From NCBI GenBank assembly GCA_009691195.1, contig SHVA01000011.1, positions 1 to 64,000 of the forward strand: a DNA stretch of 64,000 bases, written 5' to 3'. A program made the position numbers and the translations under genes. Each line of letters begins with the position of its first letter. Position 1 is the stretch's first letter. Shown here piece after piece: positions 16,801 to 24,122 of this stretch. Source of the DNA: Solirubrobacterales bacterium. GTDB lineage: Bacteria > Actinomycetota > Thermoleophilia > Solirubrobacterales > 70-9. Under the pieces are notes generated by a model. The model did not search any database. It had not been told where the DNA came from and saw only the letters and a list, made by a program, of their open reading frames with translations.

Positions 16801-17355
16801 GACGCTGCGGCCGATGCGCTTGAAGGCCTCGCGGGCGCCGAAGATTGCAGCCTTGGCCTCGAGGATGTCCTGCTGGGTCTCGATGATCAGGAGATCGGCG
16901 CCGCCCTGAATCAGGGCGCCGGCCTGCTCGTCGAAGACCTCGACCAGCCTGCCGAAGCTGATGTCGCCGAGGGTCGGGTCGTCGCTCGCCGGCAGGAACC
17001 CGGTGGGGCCGATCGAGCCGGCGACGAAGCGATCGGGCCCGGCCGCCTTGCGGGCGATCTCGGCGGCCCTGCGGTTGATCTCCAGCGTCTGCTCGCCGAT
17101 GCCCCACTCGTCGAGCTTGAGGCGGCTGCCCTGGAAGCTGTCGGTCTCCAGGACCTCGGCGCCCGCGTCGAGCATCGCCGTGTGCACGCCCTCGATCACG
17201 TCGGGGCGGTTGAGGATCAGCGCCTCGTGGCACTTGCCCTTGAGCCCGCCGTAGTCCTCGGGCCCGAGATCGAACTCCTCCAGGGTCGCGCCCATGCCGC
17301 CGTCGAAGAGGACGATGCGGTCGCGCGCCGCGGCCAGGAAATCACGTTCGGACAT
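13813..17355 (-). CDS. metH: Cobalamin-dependent methionine synthase MetH
   Basis: This 1180-residue enzyme methylates homocysteine using methyl-tetrahydrofolate through methylcobalamin. Domains in order: homocysteine methyltransferase (about 1-315; Zn ligands in GLNCSTGP near 223 and GGCCGT near 290), pterin-binding (about 335-600), cobalamin cap (about 630-720), B12-binding with the lower-ligand motif GDVHDIGKSLV (about 725-735), and the SAM-dependent activation domain (about 895-1150, with GYPACPEQSEHEKVW). All catalytic modules are present and length is normal. Start ATG 17355 is supported by the conserved IVLFDGGMGATLEEF close to the N-terminus; a TACCCT box lies 8 nt upstream. It diverges from metE across 53 nt, leaving no space for a B12 riboswitch. 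Confidence 0.95.
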   Translation of the reverse strand: MSERDFLAAARDRIVLFDGGMGATLEEFDLGPEDYGGLKGKCHEALILNRPDVIEGVHTAMLDAGAEVLETDSFQGSRLKLDEWGIGEQTLEINRRAAEIARKAAGPDRFVAGSIGPTGFLPASDDPTLGDISFGRLVEVFDEQAGALIQGGADLLIIETQQDILEAKAAIFGAREAFKRIGRSVPIQASMFILRESGTMLLGTDIPALMTTLTALEVDVLGLNCSTGPEDMRDAIRYLGENSPLPLHCIPNAGIPHQGPDGETIFPTEPEPLAEALGQFVERHGVGIVGGCCGTTPEHIAAIRERIAGLTPGERPSPGPIQVSSMITATPLAQEPAPTLVGERVNSQGSRKAKELLLADDYDGLTGVAQDQVDGGAHLLDVCVALTEREDEDEQMSAVVERVSLTQPAPIQIDSTEPEVIEAALEHIPGRPVVNSVNLEAGRDKLDRVAPLARAHGAALIALTIDEVGMAKTAERKLEIAKRIHELCCEEHGLDPESLIFDALTFTLTTGEQEWRPSAVETIEGIRRIKAEIPHVKTSLGVSNVSFGISPSARAVLNSVFLHHCVEAGLDLAMVNPNQITPYAEISENERELTDELVFNRSDDALERFIAHFEQKGETAEEQAGDPTEGMEPEQALHWQILHRKKDGIEDWIDRSVEKIGAVPTLNTVLLPAMKEVGDKFGAGELILPFVLQSAEVMKRAVARLENYLERIEGHSKGKIVIATVFGDVHDIGKSLVNTILTNNGYTVIDLGKQVPLETIISSAIEEEADAIGLSALLVSTSKQMPAAVQELHERKLSFPVLIGGAAINRDFGRRILYPGGRDSEEIYEPGVFYCKDAFVGLDTMDELVDAERRAALVERFRSEAKALREKGEKPDDGPPTTDNSVRSGARTDVEVPEPPFWGAREIDVDLDEVYPHLDRHVLFKLHWGGRGKKGEEWRRIVEGHNGDEGFAPRLERMWREQDYLHPRARLGYFPAAADGNELVVFDPADPERELERLIFPRQPKRDRICLADFYRPMDSGERDVVALQGVTVGPEVTELMARLERDGEFAEQLYTHGLGVQTAEGLAEWLHSEARRELGIEPGQGRRYSWGYPACPEQSEHEKVWRLLGLEQIGMTLSDGHAVMPEQSTVAIIAHHPQAVYFGMKSGFIPKGPSPDEVIAGTERGGELPPEEDPAEVEA

Positions 17356-17363
17356 GGCGATGG

Positions 17364-17369
17364 AGGGTA
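17364..17369 (-). promoter_or_regulatory. -10 box TACCCT before metH
   Basis: Reverse-strand TACCCT ends 8 nt before the metH ATG at 17355. It lies back to back with the metE -10 box inside a 53-nt spacer. Confidence 0.45.
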
Positions 17370-17396
17370 CCCAGGGCCCGGCTCGCGCCGCGCGGG

Positions 17397-17402
17397 TAGC
17401 CT
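17397..17402 (+). promoter_or_regulatory. -10 box TAGCCT, leaderless metE start
   Basis: TAGCCT ends exactly 6 nt before the metE ATG at 17409, predicting a leaderless mRNA. The same hexamer at the same spacing precedes the truncated ORF at 44719. Confidence 0.55.
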
Positions 17403-17408
17403 TGCTGC

Positions 17409-19733
17409 ATGGCCCTCTCCAACATCTCGGGCTTCCCCAGGATCGGCCGAGACCGGGAGCTCAAGTTCGCCACGGAAAGCTATTGGCGGGGCGAGAGCTC
17501 GGCCGATGAGCTTGCCTTTGCCGGCCGCGAGATCCGGCTCGCGAACTGGAAGCTGATGCAGGAGCGGGGGATCGACCTGATCCCCTCCAACGACTTCTCC
17601 TACTACGACCAGGTCCTCGACGCCGTCGCCCTCTTCGGCGCCGTTCCCGACCGATACGGCCACGAGGTGGGCGACGTGGGCCTCGACCTCTACTTCGCGA
17701 TGGCGCGCGGAAGGCAGGCTGACGGCGTTGACGTCACCGCGATGGAGATGACCAAGTGGTTCGACACCAACTACCACTACATCGTCCCCGAGCTCGGCCC
17801 CGACACGCGCTTCTCGCTGTCTGCGAGCAAGCCGTTCGACGAGCACGCCGAGGCGATGGAGGAGCTCGGGATCGACACGGTACCGGTGCTGATCGGGCCC
17901 GTCAGCTTCCTGCTCCTGGCCAAGCCCGCCGAAGGTGTCGATGAGGGCTTCGACCGCCTCTCGCTGCTGGAGCCGCTGCTCGAGGCCTACGGCGAGGTGC
18001 TCGAGCGCCTCGCCGAGCAGGGCGCCGACTGGGTGCAGCTCGACGAGCCCTGCTTCGTCGAGGACCGCTCCGAGCACGAGCTGGATGCGCTGCGCCTCGC
18101 CTACGAGGAGCTGGCCAGGGTGCGTGAGCGGACCCGGATCTGCGTCAAGACCTACTTCGACCACAGCGGAGACGCCTACGGCGTGCTCCGCAACCTCCCC
18201 GTCGAGGGCGTCGGGCTCGACTTCGTCCGGGGCCTTCACAACGTCGAGCTGATCGCCAAGCAGGGCGGCCTCGAGGACCGCTGGCTGTTCGCCGGCATCG
18301 TCGACGGCCGCAACGTCTGGATCAGCGACCTCGAGCACAGCCTCGATCTGCTCGAGGGGCTGAGCACGCGCACCTCCCAGCTCGTCGTCTCGAGCTCCTG
18401 CTCGCTCATGCACAGCCCGCTCGACCTCGACGCCGAGCCGGCGGGCGTGGACGCCGACCTCGACGACGAGATGCGCTCCTGGATGTCCTTCGCCGTGCAG
18501 AAGGTGGGGGAGGTGGCGACGCTGGCGCTGGGCCTCGCCGGCGGGCGCCCGGCGATAGCCGAGCAGCTCGACGCCAACGACCGCGCGCTCGAGGACCGGC
18601 GCAACTCGCACCGCACCGCCAACCCCGAGATCCGCTCGCGGGTCGCGGCGCTCAGCGATGACGACGCCCGCCGTGAGGGCGGGTTCGCGGCGCGGCGCGA
18701 CGCCCAGCGCGAGCGGCTCGGCCTGCCGCCCTTCCCCTCGACCACGATCGGCTCCTATCCCCAGACCGACGAGATCCGCGGTGCCCGCCGCCGCCTCCGC
18801 GAGGGTGAGATCGACCGGCCCGCCTACACGGGGCTGATGGAGGCCGAGATCGAGCGGGTCGTCCGCTTCCAGGAGGAGATCGGCCTCGACGTGCTCGTCC
18901 ACGGCGAGCCCGAGCGCAACGACATGGTCCAGTACTTCGGCGAGCAGATGGAGGGCTACGTCTTCACCGAGAGCGCCTGGGTGCAGTCCTACGGCTCTCG
19001 CTGCGTGCGGCCGCCGATCATCTTCGGCGACGTACGCCGGCCCTCGCAGATGACCGTCGAGTGGACCACCTACGCCCAGTCGCTGACCGAGCGGCCGATG
19101 AAGGGGATGCTCACCGGCCCGGTGACGATGCTGCAGTGGTCCTTCGTGCGCGACGACCAGCCGCGCGCCGAAACCTGCCGCCAGCTCGCCCTGGCGATTC
19201 GCGACGAGGTCATCGACCTCGAGGCCGCCGGGGTGCCGATCATCCAGGTCGACGAGCCGGCGATCCGCGAGGGGCTGCCGCTTCGCCGCGACCGCTGGGA
19301 GGAGTACCTGGGCTGGGCGGTGGAGTGCTTCCGGATCTCGACCTCGGGAGTCCGCGATGAGACCCAGGTCCAGACCCACATGTGTTACTCGGACTTCGGC
19401 GAGATCATGGAGCAGATCGTCGCCATGGACGCCGACGTGCTCCTGATCGAGGCCGCGCGCTCGCGGATGGAGTTGCTCCACGATTGGGAGCGCAGCGGCT
19501 ACGAGCGTGACATCGGCCCGGGCGTCTATGACATCCACTCACCGCGGGTCCCTACGGCCGAGGAGATGGTGGAGCTGCTTCGGGCGGCGGCGGAGGTCCT
19601 CGAGCCCGAGCAGATCTGGGTCAACCCCGACTGCGGCCTCAAGACCCGCGCCTGGCCCGAGACCGAGGCGGCGCTGCGGAACATGGTCAACGCGGCCAAG
19701 CAGGCCCGCAATGAACTCCTCCGGGCGGGCTGA
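17409..19733 (+). CDS. metE: Cobalamin-independent methionine synthase MetE
   Basis: This 774-residue enzyme transfers a methyl group from 5-methyl-THF-(Glu)n directly to homocysteine. The N-terminal half begins with NISGFPRIGRDRELKFA; the C-terminal catalytic half begins near FPSTTIGSYPQTDEIR (about residue 440). Zinc ligands are visible in THMCYSDFGEI (His and Cys about 657-659) and VNPDCGLKTR (Cys about 741). Length and motifs are normal, so the enzyme should be active. It is divergently paired with metH, giving the cell both B12-dependent and B12-free routes. There is no room upstream for a riboswitch, and the TAGCCT-N6-ATG arrangement predicts a leaderless transcript, so any B12 switch must be protein-based. 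Confidence 0.95.
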   Translation: MALSNISGFPRIGRDRELKFATESYWRGESSADELAFAGREIRLANWKLMQERGIDLIPSNDFSYYDQVLDAVALFGAVPDRYGHEVGDVGLDLYFAMARGRQADGVDVTAMEMTKWFDTNYHYIVPELGPDTRFSLSASKPFDEHAEAMEELGIDTVPVLIGPVSFLLLAKPAEGVDEGFDRLSLLEPLLEAYGEVLERLAEQGADWVQLDEPCFVEDRSEHELDALRLAYEELARVRERTRICVKTYFDHSGDAYGVLRNLPVEGVGLDFVRGLHNVELIAKQGGLEDRWLFAGIVDGRNVWISDLEHSLDLLEGLSTRTSQLVVSSSCSLMHSPLDLDAEPAGVDADLDDEMRSWMSFAVQKVGEVATLALGLAGGRPAIAEQLDANDRALEDRRNSHRTANPEIRSRVAALSDDDARREGGFAARRDAQRERLGLPPFPSTTIGSYPQTDEIRGARRRLREGEIDRPAYTGLMEAEIERVVRFQEEIGLDVLVHGEPERNDMVQYFGEQMEGYVFTESAWVQSYGSRCVRPPIIFGDVRRPSQMTVEWTTYAQSLTERPMKGMLTGPVTMLQWSFVRDDQPRAETCRQLALAIRDEVIDLEAAGVPIIQVDEPAIREGLPLRRDRWEEYLGWAVECFRISTSGVRDETQVQTHMCYSDFGEIMEQIVAMDADVLLIEAARSRMELLHDWERSGYERDIGPGVYDIHSPRVPTAEEMVELLRAAAEVLEPEQIWVNPDCGLKTRAWPETEAALRNMVNAAKQARNELLRAG

Positions 19734-19783
19734 GGCGGCGCCGAGCACGGTTCGAGGCGCCTTTCGCAAAGTGTTAGCGGGAC

Positions 19784-19812
19784 TTGAGCTTTTCTTGAGC
19801 AATCCCTAACAT
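19784..19812 (+). promoter_or_regulatory. Promoter TTGAGC-N17-TAACAT
   Basis: A -35 TTGAGC (19784-19789) and a -10 TAACAT (19807-19812) are 17 nt apart. A second TTGAGC lies at 19795-19800. Transcription should begin near 19819, about 97 nt ahead of the start codon at 19916. Confidence 0.6.
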
Positions 19813-19813
19813 A

Positions 19814-19915
19814 CTTTCCCTCGCGAGGAAAGGCTCAGATAGCTCGAGCGCTCTCGCTGTCATTAAGGAAACGATTCCCGCCGGGAGCCCCGGGCGGGAG
19901 AAACGGGGGGTCACG
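19814..19915 (+). other. Structured 5' leader of the 105-residue hypothetical protein
   Basis: Downstream of the promoter an almost perfect palindrome centred on CTCGCGAG (19814-19833) could be an operator or hairpin. A second potential hairpin pairs CCCGCC with GGCGGG near 19877-19898, and GGGGGG (19906-19911) may act as the RBS. This is unusual in a genome that favours leaderless starts. No known riboswitch consensus was recognised. Confidence 0.35.
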
Positions 19916-20233
19916 ATGGAAGCAGGCACGATTCAAGGAGTGAGCGTCGGCGGCCGCGAGCCGAAGGCGCTGCTGCTCAACGACGGGACCAGGCTCGCGC
20001 TCGAAGAGGACGGGTCCGGCGCCCAGCCGCGCTGGATGCGGGTCGGGGACGACGGAGCGGACGGCTCGATGTCGGTGGCCGAGGCAGTCAGCCTGGCCGG
20101 CGAGGAGCATGCCGACTACGTCCGGGTACGCACCCGCTCAGAGGCGGCCTGGCTGCGCGTGGTCGCCGAGTGGTTCGAGCAGCAGGCGGACGAGCTCGAG
20201 CAGAGCCTCGGGGCCGCCAACCGCGCCGGCTAG
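19916..20233 (+). CDS. Conserved-looking hypothetical protein, 105 aa
   Basis: This is a small, soluble, acidic protein with no signal peptide or TM segment. The first 60 residues look like a small beta-rich domain (QGVSVGGREPKALLLNDGTR). The last 40 form a helix ending in an amphipathic segment (AWLRVVAEWFEQQADELEQ). I do not recognise the family. The ATG at 19916 follows a G-rich RBS and a long leader with a recognisable promoter, which supports a real gene. It stands alone between metE and a convergent aldehyde dehydrogenase. Confidence 0.6.
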   Translation: MEAGTIQGVSVGGREPKALLLNDGTRLALEEDGSGAQPRWMRVGDDGADGSMSVAEAVSLAGEEHADYVRVRTRSEAAWLRVVAEWFEQQADELEQSLGAANRAG

Positions 20234-20266
20234 CAGCGGCGCACGGGCGTCATCAGGCTCGGGGCA

Positions 20267-20296
20267 ACGCGCTCCCGGGCCCCGCGGGGGGCGCGT
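20267..20296. terminator. Bidirectional hairpin between convergent genes
   Basis: ACGCGCTCCC pairs with GGGGGCGCGT in a 10-bp stem (one G-T pair) between the hypothetical gene ending at 20233 and the aldehyde dehydrogenase ending at 20302. There is no T-run. Confidence 0.55.
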
Positions 20297-20301
20297 GAGG
20301 G

Positions 20302-21864
20302 CTAGCGTCCCAGCCGGCGCTTGAGGCCGCGGGCGTTGAAGAAGGTGGTGACGCGCCTCAGCGTCCTGCGGCGCTTCTCGGTGTAGGGGAAGTAGATCGG
20401 CTCGCGCTTCTGGTTGAAGCGGTTGATCACCAGCGACTCGGGGCGGACGAATTTCTTGATCCCGTACTCGCCGTGGCGGAAGCCGATGCCCGAGTCCTTC
20501 CAGCCGCCCATCGGCACGTCCGAGGCGAGGAAGTTGATCAGCACGTCGTTGACGCAGGCCGCGCCGGCCTCGAGCCGGCGGGCGACCTCGGTCGCCTCGC
20601 GGGTCTTGCCGAAGACGTAGCCCGTGAGGCCGTGGCGGCTGTCGTTGGCCATCCGCACCGCCTCGTCGGCGTCGCGGACCTTGATCACGGCCACGACGGG
20701 GCCGAAGGTCTCCTCCTTCACCACCTCCATCGAGTGGTCGGCGTCGGCGATCACCGTCGGTGGGTACCAGTCGCCGGGCCCGGGCCCTCGCTCGCCGCCG
20801 GTGAGCACCCGGGCGCCGCGCTCGCGCGCGTCGGCGACGTGCTTCTCGACGAGGTCGATCTGCGGCGGGAAGGTCATCGCTCCCACCTCGGACCCGTACT
20901 CGGCACCGTCGATGCCCTGGCGCAGCGTCCCCACCTCGTCGGTGAGGCGCTGGACGAACTCGTCGTAGATCGGCTCCTCGACATAGAGGCGCTCGACCGA
21001 CATGCAGACCTGGCCTGAGTTCTGGAAGGCGCCCCAGGTGGCGGCGTTGACGCTGCGCTCCATGTCGGCGGAGCGCAGGACGATCATCGGATCGTTGCCG
21101 CCCAGCTCGAGGCTGACGGGCGTGAGCCGCTCGGCGGCCTGGGCCATCACCTTCCTGCCGGTGCGGTCCGAGCCCGTGAACTGGACGAAGTCGACCTGGT
21201 CCACCAGGGCGGAGCCGGTCTCACCGCGGCCGTTGACGATCTCGAAGACGTCGGGGCCGCCGATCTCCTCCTTCCAGGCCAAGAGGATGCGGCCCAGCGC
21301 CAGCGGAGTGATCTCCGAGGGCTTGATCACGACCGCGCAGCCGGCCATCAGCGCCGGGATCGCGTCGCCGATGGAGAGGATCAGCGGGAAGTTCCAGGGG
21401 CTGATGATGCCGGCGACGGGGAAGGGCCGGTACTGGACGCGCAGCTTCTTCACCTTCATCAGCGGCGAGTGGGCGGGAACCTTCTCGTCGCCGATGAAGC
21501 GCTTGGCCCGGCGCCCGTAGAAGTTGATCAGGTCGGTGAGGTAGACCATCTCGCCGGCCGCCTCGGCGCGGACCTTGCCGGTCTCGGCCTGCATCAGGTC
21601 GGCGATCTCATCGGAGTGGTCGAGCATCCAGTCGCGCAGCTTGTCGAGCCAGCGGCGGCGGCCTTTGAATCCGAGGGCCTCCCATGCGGGCTGGTTGGCC
21701 CGCACCCCGGCCACGACCTCCGCGACGCGCTCGGGGCCGTCGAGGGGCAGGGTCGCGATCACCGAGTCGTCGGCAGGGTTGACGACCTCAAAGCTCTCGC
21801 CGGGTGCCCCGGCGCCGTTGGTGGTCGGCGCGGCGTGGGTGCTGCTGGTCTGCGTTGTCGCCAT
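20302..21864 (-). CDS. NAD(P)-dependent aldehyde dehydrogenase (succinate-semialdehyde type)
   Basis: This 520-residue ALDH-superfamily enzyme oxidises aldehydes to acids. Key motifs are ISPWNFPLILSIGDAIPAL (about 150-168, with the catalytic-site Asn), VSLELGGND carrying the general-base Glu (about 255), and NSGQVCMS with the nucleophilic Cys (about 289). The C-terminal half carries KEETFGPVVAVIKV. The last 40 residues are a basic extension. The ATG at 21864 is preferred because GAGGGG lies 6 nt ahead of it; an ATG two codons upstream overlaps that site. Substrate is not determined. It diverges from amt over a 254-nt region. Confidence 0.88.
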   Translation of the reverse strand: MATTQTSSTHAAPTTNGAGAPGESFEVVNPADDSVIATLPLDGPERVAEVVAGVRANQPAWEALGFKGRRRWLDKLRDWMLDHSDEIADLMQAETGKVRAEAAGEMVYLTDLINFYGRRAKRFIGDEKVPAHSPLMKVKKLRVQYRPFPVAGIISPWNFPLILSIGDAIPALMAGCAVVIKPSEITPLALGRILLAWKEEIGGPDVFEIVNGRGETGSALVDQVDFVQFTGSDRTGRKVMAQAAERLTPVSLELGGNDPMIVLRSADMERSVNAATWGAFQNSGQVCMSVERLYVEEPIYDEFVQRLTDEVGTLRQGIDGAEYGSEVGAMTFPPQIDLVEKHVADARERGARVLTGGERGPGPGDWYPPTVIADADHSMEVVKEETFGPVVAVIKVRDADEAVRMANDSRHGLTGYVFGKTREATEVARRLEAGAACVNDVLINFLASDVPMGGWKDSGIGFRHGEYGIKKFVRPESLVINRFNQKREPIYFPYTEKRRRTLRRVTTFFNARGLKRRLGR

Positions 21865-21909
21865 CTTCATCCCCTCGCTCGGATCTTCGTGACTGACGGC
21901 ACTTTATCG

Positions 21910-21948
21910 CCCTGGCCAGCCGGCCAGTCCTCTCGCAGGAGGCCAGGG
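21910..21948. other. Inverted repeat between aldehyde dehydrogenase and amt genes
   Basis: CCCTGGCC (21910-21917) is repeated inverted as GGCCAGGG (21941-21948), with an inner TCCT/AGGA pair around 21928-21940. The 254-nt divergent region otherwise shows a weak -10 candidate TAACTT (22046-22051) for amt. No GlnR box (GTnAC-N6-GAAAC) was found. Confidence 0.35.
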
Positions 21949-22118
21949 CGGCTGCCGGGCTTGTGACCATTGCCACTCGACTTCTTGGAGAAAGGGCACT
22001 GCCGATTTCCGACACCGGTCCAAAGACCCCCGGGCCAGGCGTCCCTAACTTGGCATGCGATGGCAAATCGCGACCGCCGCGGGCACGTCCCGGGTGGGCA
22101 AGGAAAGGAAATCAGTCA

Positions 22119-23682
22119 ATGAAACGACGGCATCTGGGGGTGGTGCCGCTTGCCTTGGTGGCGCTCTTCGTGCTTCCCGGCATCGCGTCCGCCGACTCGC
22201 TGGAGGCGTCGGGGAACGGTGTCCTGCCTGACTCAGTCGCGATCAACACCCTCTGGGTGATCTTCGCCGGCGCTCTGGTCATGTTCATGCAGGCAGGGTT
22301 CATGCTCCTCGAGATCGGCTTCTCGCGGGGCAAGAACGCCGGCACCGTGGTCGTCGAAGATCCTCGTGAACTTCTCGATTGCGGCGATCGCGTTCTACGT
22401 CTGCGGGTTCGCCTTCGCCTTCGGCGCCAACGGCAGCATCGGCCCGTTCCACGACGTGATCGGAAACACGGGGTTCTTTCTGCAGGACTACGGCGACCCG
22501 ACCACGGCGTTCCCCGTCATGGGACTGTCCAACGCCACGGTGGAGTCGAAGTGGTTCTTCCAGTTCGCCTTCTGCGCCGTGTCGCTGGCGATCGTCTGGG
22601 GCGCGACGCTGGAGCGGATCAAGTTCGGCGTCTACATCATCTACTCGATCGTGTTCGCCTCGCTGATCTATCCGATCGGCGCCCACTGGGTGTTCGGCGG
22701 CGGCTGGCTGCAGCTGAACGTCGGCATGCAGGACTTCGCCGGCTCGACCGCGGTCCACCTGATCGGCGCCACCGGTGGGCTCGCCGCCCTGCTGTTGCTC
22801 GGCGCCCGCAGGGGCAAGTTCGGCGGTGACGGCAAGCCACGCGCCATACCGGGGCATTCGATGCCCCTGTTCGGGCTCGGTGTGGTGATCCTCTGGCTGG
22901 GCTGGTTCGGGTTCAACCCCGGATCGACCCTGGGCGCGCTCGACGGGCGCTTCCCTGAGGTGCTGGTGATAACCCAGCTGGCGGCAGCGGCCGGCGTATT
23001 GGCGGCGGCGATCACGAGCAAGGTCACTCAGAAGACGATCGACATCGGCATGGTCGGAAACGGCGCAATCGCTGCCCTGGTAGCGATCACCGCTCCTTCG
23101 GGCTACGTCGAGATCTGGGCCGCCCCGATCATCGGGGCGGTTGCCGGCGTGCTCGTCGTGTACGCCGTGCTGGCGATCGACAAGCTGATCGACGACCCGG
23201 TCGGAGCGCTTTCCGCGCACGGCCTGGCCGGTATCTGGGGCACCTTGTCGTGCGGCTTGTTCACCGCGCCTCGCCTGGCCGAGTACAACGCATTCGGAGT
23301 CACGACAGGCTCGGGGAAGAGCGAGCATTTCCTCGGCGGGTTCGTCTATGCGAGCGGCCTCTTGGGCAAGGGCGCCAACGACATCGGCGGCTCCCTCAAC
23401 ACCGAGGCCTTCAAGCAGCTCGGCGCGCAGGCGCTGGGCGTCTCCGTCGCCTTTGCGTTCGTGTTCGCGGCCAGCTTCGCGACCTTCTGGACGATCAAGA
23501 AGGTCTATGGGCTTCGCGTCGATGAGGGCGAGGAGGACGCCGGGCTGGACATCTCAGAGCATGGGATGTACGGCTATCCGGAGCAGTTCATCCCGCAGCC
23601 GGAGTACCCGGGTGCGGCGAGCGGACCGCTTCCGGCCGGCAGGCCGGCCATTGCAACCGCAACCGCCGACACCAAGGCGTAA
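22119..23682 (+). pseudogene. amt: Ammonium transporter Amt, apparent one-base frameshift near 22354
   Basis: The frame from ATG 22119 (RBS AAGGAAA upstream) encodes a signal segment, ASADSLEASG and TM1 with GFMLLEIGFSRGKNAGTVV, then diverges. Removing one base near 22354 restores V-A-K-I-L-V-NFSIAAIAF and the remaining transporter, which stays open to the TAA at 23682. The second frame alone could start at GTG 22366, but it would lack TM1. Downstream sequence carries Amt motifs such as DFAGSTAVHLIGATGGL (the DFAG region), the pore-His-bearing HSMPLFGLGVVILWLGWFGFNPGST, and TGGLAALLLLGARRGK. Amt conducts ammonium into the cell and is gated by PII, whose gene follows 12 nt later. The lesion may be genuine or an assembly error. 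Confidence 0.82.
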
Positions 23683-23694
23683 GGGGGTGAACAA

Positions 23695-24063
23695 ATGAAG
23701 AAGATCGAAGCGTTCATCCGCCACGAGGCGTTTGAGCCGATCAGGACCGAGCTGCTCGAGCAGGGATTTCCATCCCTATCGATCAGCGAGGTCAAGGGCT
23801 CCGGTCGCCAGAAGGGGGTGGTGGAGACCTACCGCGGCTCGACCCTGACGGTCAACGTTCGGCCGAAGCTCAAGATCGAGTGCGTCGTCGAAGACAAGGA
23901 CAAGGGTCTCGTCGTCGAGACGATCCTCAAGCATGCCCGCACGGGCGAGGTCGGCGACGGCAAGATCTTCGTCATCCCCGTCGAGGAGGCGATCCGGATC
24001 CGCACCGGGGAAGGCGGTGAGCCGGTTCTCCAGACCCACGAGGAGTCCGAGGGCCCCAAGTAG
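23695..24063 (+). CDS. PII nitrogen-regulatory protein lacking Tyr51
   Basis: This 122-residue PII protein binds ATP/ADP and 2-oxoglutarate and docks on Amt. It starts MKKIEAFIRHEAFEPIR and carries the T-loop GSGRQKGVVETYRG and the C-terminal signature VGDGKIFVIPVEEAIRIRTGE. Aligned by eye with E. coli GlnB, Tyr46 is kept (ETYRG), but the position of Tyr51, the nucleotidylylation site, is Leu (RGSTLTV). Covalent uridylylation or adenylylation at that site is therefore not possible. The ATG at 23695 follows GGGGGTGA, a strong RBS, 12 nt after amt, so the two form an operon. Confidence 0.93.
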   Translation: MKKIEAFIRHEAFEPIRTELLEQGFPSLSISEVKGSGRQKGVVETYRGSTLTVNVRPKLKIECVVEDKDKGLVVETILKHARTGEVGDGKIFVIPVEEAIRIRTGEGGEPVLQTHEESEGPK

Positions 24064-24088
24064 GCAGCAGAACCATCAGGCGCGTCAA

Positions 24089-24118
24089 GCGGCCGGGGGC
24101 GTCCTCGCCCCCGGCCGC
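24089..24118. terminator. Strong bidirectional hairpin, 13-bp stem
   Basis: GCGGCCGGGGGCG and its exact inverse complement flank a TCCT loop. It lies between the PII gene and the convergent propeller cluster and should terminate both. Confidence 0.8.
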
Positions 24119-24122
24119 GGCG

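Noticed and set aside
17356-17408. Possible cobalamin riboswitch between metH and metE
   Set aside because: The spacer is only 53 nt and lacks the B12-box sequence; both starts appear leaderless or nearly so.
21949-22118. GlnR box or sigma-54 promoter ahead of amt
   Set aside because: GTGAC at 21962 lacks a matching GAAAC half-site 6 nt later, and TTGGCATGCGATGGCA does not fit the -24/-12 spacing; actinobacteria generally lack sigma-54.
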